A stretch of 23,329 nt of DNA from the IMG/VR virus record IMGVR_UViG_3300033571_013806, positions 1 to 23,329 of that record; one strand, 5' to 3'. Below, one piece after another: positions 1-7,066 of the stretch. The DNA comes from a virus. Position numbers and translations under genes: made by a program. The notes under the pieces are model-generated. The model was not told the DNA's origin. It searched no databases and saw only the letters and a list, made by a program, of their open reading frames with translations. Each line of letters begins with the position of its first letter. The first letter of the stretch is position 1.

Positions 1-39
1 CAGGAGCAGGCGCAGCACGCGGCATCACTGGGGGGCTGA
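1..39 (+). CDS. C-terminal end of an upstream gene (partial)
   Basis: Frame 1 reads 12 sense codons (QEQAQHAASLGG) and then TGA at 37-39, two bases before the ATG of the next gene. The tight spacing and same strand fit the end of an upstream gene in the same late operon. Too little is present to assign a function; by position it could be a head or lysis gene. It is a plain reading-frame inference, so it could also be chance. Confidence 0.5.
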   Translation, partial: QEQAQHAASLGG

Positions 40-41
40 CC

Positions 42-251
42 ATGGACGCAGAGACGCGCGAGGCGTTGGGAGAAATAAAGGTCAGCATGGCCCGCATCGA
101 GGAGCGTCTGTCCTCTATTGCCGAGGTCAAGCCGCGCGTGGATGCTCTGGAGAAATCCAAGTGGCACGCCCATGGCGCCGCCGCTGCGCTCGCCGCGTTC
201 TTCTCTTGGATCGGCATCAAGTGGTCCAGCATCGTCGGGGGTCACCAATGA
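42..251 (+). CDS. Small XhlA-like membrane protein (holin-associated candidate)
   Basis: The product is 69 residues: an amphipathic, heptad-like N-terminal half (about residues 5-38, MDAETREALGEIKVSMARIE onward) followed by one hydrophobic helix (about 44-62) and a short tail. This layout, coiled-coil-like first half, a tryptophan at the membrane border and a single C-terminal membrane span, matches haemolysin XhlA-type proteins that accompany phage holins. The stop codon overlaps the ATG of the next gene (ATGA at 248-251), so the pair is translationally coupled. The role in lysis is an inference from architecture; a structural or superinfection-related membrane protein is an alternative. Confidence 0.5.
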   Translation: MDAETREALGEIKVSMARIEERLSSIAEVKPRVDALEKSKWHAHGAAAALAAFFSWIGIKWSSIVGGHQ

Positions 252-655
252 GTCAGCTTTCCATGGAAGCCATCGGTGCCGCAGTTGCCGCGTTCCTCGC
301 GTTTGTCCTGCGCGCCGGTCTGAAGTTCGCGCGCTCTCCAGAGGGACGCGTGGTCCTGCGCGTGCTGCGACATGCTGGCGTGCGTGCGGCGGCGCGGGCG
401 CACGACGCGTTCAGGCACGCCGTTGAAACGGCACGCTTGCCCGAGAGCGATGGCGGATTCCTCGTCACGCCAAATGAGCGCAAGGACGCGGTGGCCTTCG
501 CGGTGCGTGCGTTCTCCATGGAGTTGGACGTGCTGGGCATCCTGTCGCAGGTGGCCGAGGCATTCGGCGGCGTGGAGAAGATGCAGGATGAGATCGCTGC
601 AAGGGTGGAGGCCGAGTTGAAGAAGCGCGGGGGGCTAGGTGCCCAAGGCGGCTGA
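248..655 (+). CDS. Membrane-anchored protein, LL-H-type holin candidate
   Basis: The start is the ATG at 248, which overlaps the previous stop by four bases; an in-frame upstream start would overlap that gene more deeply. The 135-residue product has one N-terminal hydrophobic helix (about residues 8-25), a basic stretch just after it, and a long helical, charged C-terminal part ending in ELKKRGG. One N-terminal span followed by a cytoplasmic helical domain with an ERKDAVAFAVRAF-like segment recalls LL-H-type phage holins. The pairing with the XhlA-like gene supports a lysis role, but the endolysin candidate lies 12.5 kb away, which is unusual. Function is inferred from architecture only. Confidence 0.45.
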   Translation: MSQLSMEAIGAAVAAFLAFVLRAGLKFARSPEGRVVLRVLRHAGVRAAARAHDAFRHAVETARLPESDGGFLVTPNERKDAVAFAVRAFSMELDVLGILSQVAEAFGGVEKMQDEIAARVEAELKKRGGLGAQGG

Positions 656-679
656 CGCTCATCCCCCGTCAGACGTCGA

Positions 680-704
680 GGTGGGGAGGCTCGCACCTCC
701 CACC
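680..704 (+). terminator. Bulged GC-rich hairpin, terminator or attenuator candidate
   Basis: The arm 680-689 (GGTGGGGAGG) pairs with 696-704 (CCTCCCACC) over nine base pairs with one bulged G and a six-base loop. A short T run (711-714) follows after six bases. It lies in the 72-base gap between the holin-like and connector genes. The T tract is weak and displaced, so intrinsic termination may be partial. The right arm also contains CACCTC (694-699), complementary to the SD GAGGTG (718-723) of the next gene, so a translational switch is an alternative. Confidence 0.4.
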
Positions 705-727
705 CCCAACTTTTCAAGAGGTGTCGC

Positions 728-1504
728 GTGAGCGTGTTTGTCCCATCCGGTCTGCGTGTTGCTCAAGAGGTGCGCTACGGCGCGACCTCGCAGACGCTCA
801 CGTGGATTTGCGAGGTGGACGGCCACCGCGTAACGCCGGGTGCGTCGCCGTCCGTGATGGTCTTCCGGCCCGGTGCCGTCGAGGACGCGGACGCCACGGT
901 CACCGGCACTGGCACGGTGAGCGGCACCACCATCACCTACGCGCTTGACGCGTCCAGCACCAACACGTGGAGCCTCGGGCGCGGCTACCGCGCCAAGGCG
1001 ACGTGGACCAACGGCGGCAAGACGTACACCACGCAGGTGTCATTCAGCGTGGTACGCAACCCGGTCAACTCCCAGATCCCCGTCAATGAAAATGACCTCA
1101 TTGCTGCACACGTTCGGCTTGAGGAGGCACTCAACCAGGTGGGGCGCCTCGGGTACTCGGGCGCCTATTACATCCAAGAGGCGTGGAACGACGTTGTGCG
1201 GCACATGGTGTCCACGCACCGCGTTCCTGCCGAGGTGCTTCCGCGTGAAGACCTGTCCGCGCTGTGCCTTCCACTGGCGCGCGCGAAGCTGTGCCGCTCG
1301 CTGGTGACCGGCGCGCCGTCGGACCCGTGGGCCACGCTCGCGCAGATGTTCATGGACGAGTACGAGGCCGCGAAGCGCGCGGCGCCCATCCGCATTGCAG
1401 AAGGCGACAGCAACAACGCGGAACTCGACCGCACGTATTCGCAGCCCGTCTTGAGCGCCGCGCCGGACAGCGTGTTCGGGGGAGGTCGCCGTGCCCGCTG
1501 GTGA
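728..1504 (+). CDS. Head-tail connector / head completion protein candidate
   Basis: The 258-residue product starts at a GTG with the SD-like GAGGTG at 718-723. It has two visible parts: a beta-rich N-terminal domain of about 115 residues, rich in Thr and Gly and Ig-like in texture, and a helical domain (about 118-230) with segments such as IAAHVRLEEALNQVGRLG and WATLAQMFMDEYEAAKRAAP. The helical part resembles small phage neck proteins (HK97 gp6-like connectors), and the gene stands exactly where a connector is expected, before a tail completion gene and the tail tube gene. The added beta domain is unusual for a gp6-type connector and may decorate the neck. No decisive motif is visible; function is from position. 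Confidence 0.5.
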   Translation: MSVFVPSGLRVAQEVRYGATSQTLTWICEVDGHRVTPGASPSVMVFRPGAVEDADATVTGTGTVSGTTITYALDASSTNTWSLGRGYRAKATWTNGGKTYTTQVSFSVVRNPVNSQIPVNENDLIAAHVRLEEALNQVGRLGYSGAYYIQEAWNDVVRHMVSTHRVPAEVLPREDLSALCLPLARAKLCRSLVTGAPSDPWATLAQMFMDEYEAAKRAAPIRIAEGDSNNAELDRTYSQPVLSAAPDSVFGGGRRARW

Positions 1505-1970
1505 ACACTCGGACATCGTCGATCTTGTGTCCGACACGGTGGAAGCCATCACGCCGTTTGCCGTGACGGGCACGCCTGCGCCCACCGCGTTCCGCCGCAG
1601 CGAAGGGCCGTCCATGGACGCCGCGCAGTCGCGCCAGTTTGACGTGGTGATCGACGAGTACGAGCGGCGCAACGACACTGGCGTCAACGCGGCGACCGCG
1701 TTTGTCGAGCGCGCCATGCGCTTCCGCGTGGTGCTCGTCGAGCGGCAGGGCGCCGAGTCCGTGACGGAGTTTGGCAAGACCGTTTTCGAAGACGTCCGGC
1801 GCATACAGGATCGCGTGGTCCGCGCCGTGCGCGAAGCAGGCGGCGGCACCACCGCGTGCTGGTGTGACGGTGCGGCAAGGCCGTCCCCAGACAGCGACGC
1901 GCAAAGCGTCTTTCTTTCCATCCCATTCGCCGCTCAGTGGAATGAGAGCGAATACACCTCAGGAGCGTGA
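1491..1970 (+). CDS. Tail completion / tail terminator protein candidate
   Basis: The start is a GTG at 1491 with GGAGG at 1481-1485; it overlaps the previous gene by 14 bases. The product is 159 residues of mixed alpha/beta character with no membrane segment. Its size and its position immediately before the major tail protein gene are those of tail terminator or tail completion proteins, which cap the tail tube and join it to the head. The sequence shows no diagnostic motif, so this is a position-based call; another neck component remains possible. The C-terminus (SIPFAAQWNESEYTSGA) resembles the late strand and tail region of such proteins only loosely. Confidence 0.45.
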   Translation: MPAGEHSDIVDLVSDTVEAITPFAVTGTPAPTAFRRSEGPSMDAAQSRQFDVVIDEYERRNDTGVNAATAFVERAMRFRVVLVERQGAESVTEFGKTVFEDVRRIQDRVVRAVREAGGGTTACWCDGAARPSPDSDAQSVFLSIPFAAQWNESEYTSGA

Positions 1971-1973
1971 GCC

Positions 1974-3185
1974 ATGGCCACCCGCGGATCAAACCTTGTT
2001 CGCCGTTACAACTTCGCCGAGGTGGCGACCTACACCACCACCGCCCCCGTTGCTGGCTCCACGTGGACGCACATCCCCGTCGAGGGCACGCCCGAGGGCA
2101 CGCGTGAGCAGGCGACGGACGCCGCTGCCGTGAGCAACGCGCGCGGCAACGACAGCGTGGACTACCCGACGGTAAAGCGCGGTGCGCTGTCCGGGCTGGT
2201 GGTCCCGGCCTTCGGTGGCAACGTCGCGTTTGACGGCGCGGGCGGCGACAGCGCGCCGACGTCATTCTACCTCCAGAAGATGTTCGAGCACTACTTCGGC
2301 GTGGACGCGACGAGCGCCGCGGGCACCACGACGACGTCCACGGGCATCGGCAGCGTGGCCGACCCGCTCGACGTGACCAGCGCCACCGGGCTTGCGGTGG
2401 GCATGGCGCTGGAGGTCAACGGAGAATTCCGCGTCATCACCAGCATCAGCACCAACGCCATCACGCTGGACCAGGATCTTTCCGCCGCGCCCGGCATCGG
2501 GGATGCGGTCTACGCGTCCTTCATGTTGAAGCCCACGCTTGGCGAGATGGCCGAGTACCTCTATGTGAACGAGGAACTCGCCAACGGTGAGGGCTACCTC
2601 TACGGCCCGGGCAAGCCAAACGCGCTGCAACTGGCTGGCCTCGCTGCGGGCAACGGGCTCAAGTGGACCTTCGGCTTTGAGGGCAACACGTGGACCGACG
2701 ACGTCACGCCGGACACCTTCACGGCGAACGCCTTCACGGCGCAGCCGCCCGTGGTGGCGTCCGCGGACGTGAGCGTGGCGGGCACCAGCACGTGCATCAG
2801 CGACGGCTCGGTGGACTTCGGCGTCAAGCACGAGTGGCGCGCGTGCGCGACCGCGGTCAACGGACGCGACGGCATGGAGATCTTCGGCGCGTCGCCCACC
2901 ATCAACGTGACGGAATACTTCACGTCCTCGCGCCTGACGCAGTTCACGGGCCGCACCGGGCTGAACGTGCGCCTCGCGTTCACCAACGGGAGCACCAACC
3001 TCGCCAAGGCGCGCCACGCCATCGTCGTGTGGATGCCCAACGCGCAGTGCAACACGGCGGGCGCCGCGGTCGGCAACATCCGCGGCATGAGCACCACGTT
3101 CCTCGGGCGCGACCCGACGACGGCGCAGGTCGCCGCGGGCGTGACCGCGCCCATCTACCTATCTATTTTCGGTGGCCGCGCGTAA
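1974..3185 (+). CDS. Major tail (tube) protein
   Basis: The 403-residue product begins at an ATG three bases after the previous stop, with AGGAG at 1961-1965. It is beta-rich, without membrane segments, and its gene precedes the frameshifted chaperone and tape measure genes, the standard place for the tail tube protein. Residues about 131-181 form a compact module (VTSATGLAVGMALEVNG... ending IGDAVYAS) related to modules in the two large tail proteins downstream. The C-terminal part (about 190-403) is probably the tube fold, ending PIYLSIFGGRA. At 403 residues it is longer than the simplest tube proteins, and the inserted module may decorate the tube surface. A minor tail protein is less likely given position and size. 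Confidence 0.7.
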   Translation: MATRGSNLVRRYNFAEVATYTTTAPVAGSTWTHIPVEGTPEGTREQATDAAAVSNARGNDSVDYPTVKRGALSGLVVPAFGGNVAFDGAGGDSAPTSFYLQKMFEHYFGVDATSAAGTTTTSTGIGSVADPLDVTSATGLAVGMALEVNGEFRVITSISTNAITLDQDLSAAPGIGDAVYASFMLKPTLGEMAEYLYVNEELANGEGYLYGPGKPNALQLAGLAAGNGLKWTFGFEGNTWTDDVTPDTFTANAFTAQPPVVASADVSVAGTSTCISDGSVDFGVKHEWRACATAVNGRDGMEIFGASPTINVTEYFTSSRLTQFTGRTGLNVRLAFTNGSTNLAKARHAIVVWMPNAQCNTAGAAVGNIRGMSTTFLGRDPTTAQVAAGVTAPIYLSIFGGRA

Positions 3186-3205
3186 GCGGCACAAGGGGAT
3201 GCACC

Positions 3206-3679
3206 ATGCAGGCACTTTGGAAACAGACCAAGGAAGTCACGTTGCGCAGCGGCCTCGTCGTCACCGTGCGCCACATCGGCACGCCTGACGACCCGTTCCT
3301 TTGGGAGACCATCTGGGCGGACTTCTCCACGGCGTACGAACGCGCGCGCGTTGTGGCGAGGAAGAAGTTGGCGGCGGACCACGGCAGCATTGGCGCAGCG
3401 CTTGAGGCGGAACGCGAGGCGCTGCGCGACGCGGGCGTTGACGCCGAGGTGGTGGAACGCTTCGACGTAAAGGCGCTGGTCCTCAAGCACGGCAGCGACC
3501 GTGCCGCGTACAGCAAGCTGGTCAAGGACTGCGTCGTTCACGGCGTAGACTACGACGGCAAGACGGGGCGCGAGGCGTACGACGCGCTGTTCCACGCGGG
3601 CGGGCCCGAGGCACTGAGCGAAGCGGCAAGCGCCGCGCGCGAGTTCAACCAGGTGGGTGCGCAGCTGGGGGAAGGCTAA
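3206..3679 (+). CDS. Tail assembly chaperone, short form (gpG-like)
   Basis: The ATG at 3206 gives 157 residues; the frame is open further upstream but inside the tail protein gene. The product is helical and charged, typical of gpG-like chaperones that coat the tape measure protein during tail assembly and are absent from the finished virion. It sits between the major tail protein and tape measure genes. Near its 3' end, five Gs at 3667-3671 followed by AA form a slip site; a -1 shift bypasses the TAA at 3677-3679 and makes a longer G-T form. The chaperone role is inferred from position plus the frameshift signal; the primary sequence is not itself diagnostic. Confidence 0.75.
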   Translation: MQALWKQTKEVTLRSGLVVTVRHIGTPDDPFLWETIWADFSTAYERARVVARKKLAADHGSIGAALEAEREALRDAGVDAEVVERFDVKALVLKHGSDRAAYSKLVKDCVVHGVDYDGKTGREAYDALFHAGGPEALSEAASAAREFNQVGAQLGEG

Positions 3680-3709
3680 GGGGCTGGCTCTACGCAACGA
3701 ACCGGCCCC
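3667..3709 (+). promoter_or_regulatory. Programmed -1 frameshift element (slip site, spacer and stem-loop)
   Basis: The heptamer GGGGGAA occupies 3667-3673; the zero-frame codons are GGG (3668-3670) and GAA (3671-3673). The P-site tRNA re-pairs perfectly one base back, and the A-site tRNA re-pairs on GGA with a G-U at the middle position. A six-base spacer (3674-3679) is followed by a stem of eight pairs (GGGGCTGG 3680-3687 with CCGGCCCC 3702-3709, one G-U) and a 14-base loop. The zero-frame stop lies in the spacer. All elements are seen directly; frameshifting is inferred. Confidence 0.75.
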
Positions 3710-4014
3710 GGTGTTCCGACTGCGAGCAGGCGCCCGCGCTCATGGAGAGGCTTGGCATGTGCGGCGACACCATCCCCGGCAACGATAGGTTGCCTGTGCT
3801 CGTCGGTGAGACGCTGGACCGCTGCCCAACGGCGGCGTTCCTCCAGCAGCCTGACGTGCGCATGCTCGCGGAGATGGTGCAGAGCCGCGACGGGCCGGGC
3901 ACGTTGGCCGGTGTGCCGCTTGCGCACCTGCCGCCCTACTACCGGCACGCAATGGCTGTGGCTGGCTCATGGCGTGAGGCGTGGACCTTGACCATTGCAA
4001 AGGACGGTGGCTGA
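3670..4014 (+). CDS. Tail assembly chaperone, -1 frameshift extension (gpT-like part)
   Basis: Frame 1 is open from the slip site (3667-3673) to TGA at 4012-4014. After slipping on GGG it would be read GGA AGG CTA AGG GGC TGG, adding 114 codons to the first 155 of the short form for a 269-residue G-T protein. The extension contains a CSDC pair soon after the junction, then a helical, Trp- and Tyr-containing C-terminal part. An internal ATG at 3742 has no convincing ribosome site, which favours frameshifting over independent initiation. In lambda-like tails the T part binds the major tail protein while the G part coats the tape measure protein. The stop overlaps the tape measure ATG by one base. 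Confidence 0.75.
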   Translation, partial: GRLRGWLYATNRPRCSDCEQAPALMERLGMCGDTIPGNDRLPVLVGETLDRCPTAAFLQQPDVRMLAEMVQSRDGPGTLAGVPLAHLPPYYRHAMAVAGSWREAWTLTIAKDGG

Positions 4015-5990
4015 TGGAAACGGACTATGTCTACCGGATGAGAGTTGAGGGCTCAGAGGAGGCAAGAGCCGCGTTTGAATCAGTCGCAAGTGCCGAAGAG
4101 AAGCGCAACAAGAACATGCAGCAGGTGTTGCCTGCCATCAAGGAGGTGGCACGCGACCTCGACAACCTGGGCCTGAACATCGGCAAGACGTTCACCATGG
4201 CCAGCGAAGGCGCGCTGTCCGTCGTGGCCGCGATTGGCAGCGGCGGCGTTGCTGGCGCCATCGGTCTTGCGACGCTCGCCGTTGGTGCGCTTGCGCAAGC
4301 GTGGGTCACGTACGGCAACGCGCACAAGCGCGCCGAGGAGGAAGCACAGGGGCGCCTTGACGCGTTCAAGACGTCGATGGAATCCGTCCGCGACATCATC
4401 AAGGAGATGCAAAAGCCGCTGACGTCCGAATCTCTGCTTGAAAAAGAAGCCGAGATCATGGAGCGGCGCATCGCGCAGGAACACTCAGGGTGGGACTTGA
4501 TCCTGATGCAGGACGAGTTGTTCCGTCTCAAGCGCGTGGCGGCATGGTCAGGCGGCGCATCCGACCTTTACGCCAAGGCAATCGAGGCGCAGGAGAAGAA
4601 GATCGCGGACTTCCGAGAGCACATCTACGACCAGAACCGCATCACGCTTGGCAAGATCCGAGACAAGCAAGAGGCCGAGGAACAGGCGGCCTTTGAGGCG
4701 CAGGCCAAGCGCGACGCCGAGGAGGCCAAGAAGCGCGCCGAGGAGCGCAAGCGCGCTGCAGAAAAGGCTGCCGAAGAAGACCGCAAGATGAACGGAATGT
4801 GGGGCGAGAACTATCTAAGCCTCTTCGCATCGCAGTCCAAGGCCACACAGGAATCGCTGGCCGATTTCTGGAAGCGCGTGCATGCCATCAACGACGCGGA
4901 GCGCCGCAAGGAACTTGCCGACGAGAAGCGCCGATGGGACGCGCTTGAGGAAGTGCGCATTGACGCGGTCAAGGCGGACATCGCCGCCGCTGAGAAGATG
5001 ACCAGCGACGTCGAAGCGGTGCGCAGCGAGGGCGCCATGCGTGAACAGCAGCGCGCCATGGACCGCGTCAACCTGAGCACCAGCGAACGTGAAGCCATCA
5101 TCCGCAACATGGCGGCCATCGAGCAGCAGCGCGAGCAGTTCGCTCTTGACCAGCAGATGCGCGCGCTTGACATGGTGGAGGTCACCACCGCGGCAGAGGA
5201 CATGATGGTGCAGGCGCAGCGGGTCACGCTGCGGCAGGTCTACGACGAGCGCCGCAAGATCCGCGAAGCCGACACCGAGCACCACATCCAGCAAATGAAC
5301 ATGCAGGCGCACGCCACCGACATGGCGACCGCGGCTAACTTCTTTTACGGCGAGGCGTCTATGTTGGTGGCGCCCATGGTCAGCGGGCTGTCATCGCAGG
5401 TGGCCAAGCTGGGCGAACTCAACCGGGAGAACGCGTGGCAGATCCGTGACTTTGCGGAAGACCTGCCCGCCATCATTGCCAAGGAGGCGCAAGCCTACGC
5501 GGCAGGCATCGCGGCGCAGGCCGTTGGCAAAGCGTCCATGTCGCTGCTTGACGCAGGCCGCGAGACCGCGTTGGGCGTGGGAATGATGTTCATCCCTGGT
5601 GGACAGGCCGCAGCGGCTGGCCACTTCAAGGCTGCGGCGCTGCACACGGGCATGGCGGCGGGCTATGCCGCGCTTGCGGGCGGCGCGGCTGGTGTGGCTG
5701 TCGGCATCGGGTCGGTGCGTGGCGAGGGCGGCATTGTTCCGCTCACGCGCGAAGAGCAGGAGCGTCAGGGGCGGGACCGCGAAGGAGGACGCGACCGCGG
5801 CGGTTCCACGCTCACGGGCCGCGGCAGCGACGGCGGCAGCATGTCCGGCGCGGAGCCGTTCGTGGTGAACATTGCATACCAAGCGGGAAGCATCGCGCCG
5901 TCCGACGAGCGCAGGGCCGCGCGCACCGTCGCCAATGGCGTGGCCCGCGCGCGCCGTAACGCATTCACCCGCCGCTCCATGGAGGGCTGA
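4014..5990 (+). CDS. Tape measure protein
   Basis: The chosen ATG at 4014 overlaps the previous stop (TGATG) and has the purine-rich AAGGACGGTGG upstream; it gives 658 residues. Visible parts are a helical N-terminus, a hydrophobic, Gly/Ala-rich segment (about 68-98), a long charged helical region with a strongly coiled-coil stretch of EAEEQ, KRAEERKRAAEK type (about 220-265), more helices rich in Gln, Met and Glu, a second Gly/Ala-rich hydrophobic segment (about 545-580) and a low-complexity Gly/Arg/Asp stretch. This is the architecture of tape measure proteins, which set tail length and leave the tube at injection. At about 1.5 Angstrom per helical residue, it predicts a tail near 100 nm, short for a siphovirus. 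Confidence 0.85.
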   Translation: METDYVYRMRVEGSEEARAAFESVASAEEKRNKNMQQVLPAIKEVARDLDNLGLNIGKTFTMASEGALSVVAAIGSGGVAGAIGLATLAVGALAQAWVTYGNAHKRAEEEAQGRLDAFKTSMESVRDIIKEMQKPLTSESLLEKEAEIMERRIAQEHSGWDLILMQDELFRLKRVAAWSGGASDLYAKAIEAQEKKIADFREHIYDQNRITLGKIRDKQEAEEQAAFEAQAKRDAEEAKKRAEERKRAAEKAAEEDRKMNGMWGENYLSLFASQSKATQESLADFWKRVHAINDAERRKELADEKRRWDALEEVRIDAVKADIAAAEKMTSDVEAVRSEGAMREQQRAMDRVNLSTSEREAIIRNMAAIEQQREQFALDQQMRALDMVEVTTAAEDMMVQAQRVTLRQVYDERRKIREADTEHHIQQMNMQAHATDMATAANFFYGEASMLVAPMVSGLSSQVAKLGELNRENAWQIRDFAEDLPAIIAKEAQAYAAGIAAQAVGKASMSLLDAGRETALGVGMMFIPGGQAAAAGHFKAAALHTGMAAGYAALAGGAAGVAVGIGSVRGEGGIVPLTREEQERQGRDREGGRDRGGSTLTGRGSDGGSMSGAEPFVVNIAYQAGSIAPSDERRAARTVANGVARARRNAFTRRSMEG

Positions 5991-5992
5991 CC

Positions 5993-7063
5993 ATGCCTGT
6001 GCCTCTCTTCGTCGTCAGTCACACCGTGCGCGGCACGTGCACCGTCGGTTTCCGCGACACCGACGGCGCCACCGCGCGCACGGTCACCGTGCCCGAGGGC
6101 GTCTATTGGACGGATCCGGTGTACGGGACAGACGTGCGCACGGACTACTGCCTCGCGTCAAAGGTTTTCAGCCTCATCAACACGGCGGACGCGTCCAGCG
6201 ACTTGGCGAAGACCGTGGTCTTTGCAGCCACGTCGACCGCCACACTCGATGATCAGCCATACGTTGAATACGGGGATCTGAACTACATTGCAGGCCCGGA
6301 TCTGCGCATCACGCCGTCAACGTCCAACGCCGCGGGCGTCGAGGTGCTGACGCGGCTTGGCTTCAACCCGTCCGCGTCCACGGACATCAATGCTGCGGCA
6401 AGCGCGCCCGTCACCGTGGCGCACGGCTATTGGTGGCCGCGTGACCGGCAGGAGCGCAACACGTCGTGGGTGGAGCGCAAGGACGTCATCGGCTCCACGC
6501 TGCGTGGCATTGGTGGCTACGCGTGGCCGTACACGCTGGGAGACATTGGACGTTCGCGTACCGTGGTGCTTGAAGCCGTGGACCGCCGATGGGTTGACGA
6601 CGAAGTGGGCTATGCCAACAGCGGCGTAGAAGACGTGGCCGGAGACCTACGCGACATCTCATGCTTCAACCTCATGTGGAGGTGGGCCGCACGTGGCGAA
6701 CTGGTGCGCGTCTACAGCGACGTCACGGCCACGCGGACGTACATCACCAGCGCCATCACCTCGACGTCAACGTCGTGCGTGGTGGATAGCGCCACGGGCA
6801 TCACGGACGGGTCGGTCATCTGGATTGACGGAGAGAAGGTGATCGTCAACGGGATCGCCGGAACCACGCTGACGCTGATTCGTCCGTTCGCGGTGGCGCA
6901 CCCGGCGGGCTCTCCGGTGAGCACCGCGCACGTCGCCACCTACGCGCTTGCGCAGGACGGCGGCAACATCAACGCCAGCATCTACGAACCTGTCCGGCGC
7001 GGGCCAGCCATCCCGACGTATGACATGGAGATCAGTCTCGTCCGCGCAACGTGGGAGGTGTGA
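5993..7063 (+). CDS. Distal tail protein candidate
   Basis: The 356-residue product follows the tape measure gene by two bases, the usual place of the distal tail (Dit-like) protein that starts tail tip assembly. The first 240 residues are beta-rich with a Trp/Arg-containing central part (VAHGYWWPRDRQERNTSWVE). Residues about 258-312 form a small module, VVDSATGITDGSVIWIDGEK followed by a RPFAVAHPAGSPVS end, with counterparts in the major tail protein and the next protein. The C-terminus (residues about 313-356) returns to the main domain, so the module looks like an insertion. Position gives the functional guess; no Dit-specific motif can be claimed by eye. Confidence 0.55.
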   Translation: MPVPLFVVSHTVRGTCTVGFRDTDGATARTVTVPEGVYWTDPVYGTDVRTDYCLASKVFSLINTADASSDLAKTVVFAATSTATLDDQPYVEYGDLNYIAGPDLRITPSTSNAAGVEVLTRLGFNPSASTDINAAASAPVTVAHGYWWPRDRQERNTSWVERKDVIGSTLRGIGGYAWPYTLGDIGRSRTVVLEAVDRRWVDDEVGYANSGVEDVAGDLRDISCFNLMWRWAARGELVRVYSDVTATRTYITSAITSTSTSCVVDSATGITDGSVIWIDGEKVIVNGIAGTTLTLIRPFAVAHPAGSPVSTAHVATYALAQDGGNINASIYEPVRRGPAIPTYDMEISLVRATWEV

Positions 7064-7066
7064 GCC

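Noticed and set aside
1040-1921. Minus-strand frame of 293 codons
   Set aside because: It is antisense to the connector and tail completion genes, both with ribosome sites on the plus strand, and shows no domain.
2690-3205. Upstream extension of the chaperone frame
   Set aside because: The frame is open inside the major tail protein gene but reads as an Arg/His-rich shadow; the ATG at 3206 gives a plausible protein and lies after the tail gene stop.
3742-4014. The gpT-like part as an independent gene from ATG 3742
   Set aside because: No convincing SD precedes it, while the frame is open back to a slip site with a well-placed stem-loop, so a frameshift product is preferred.
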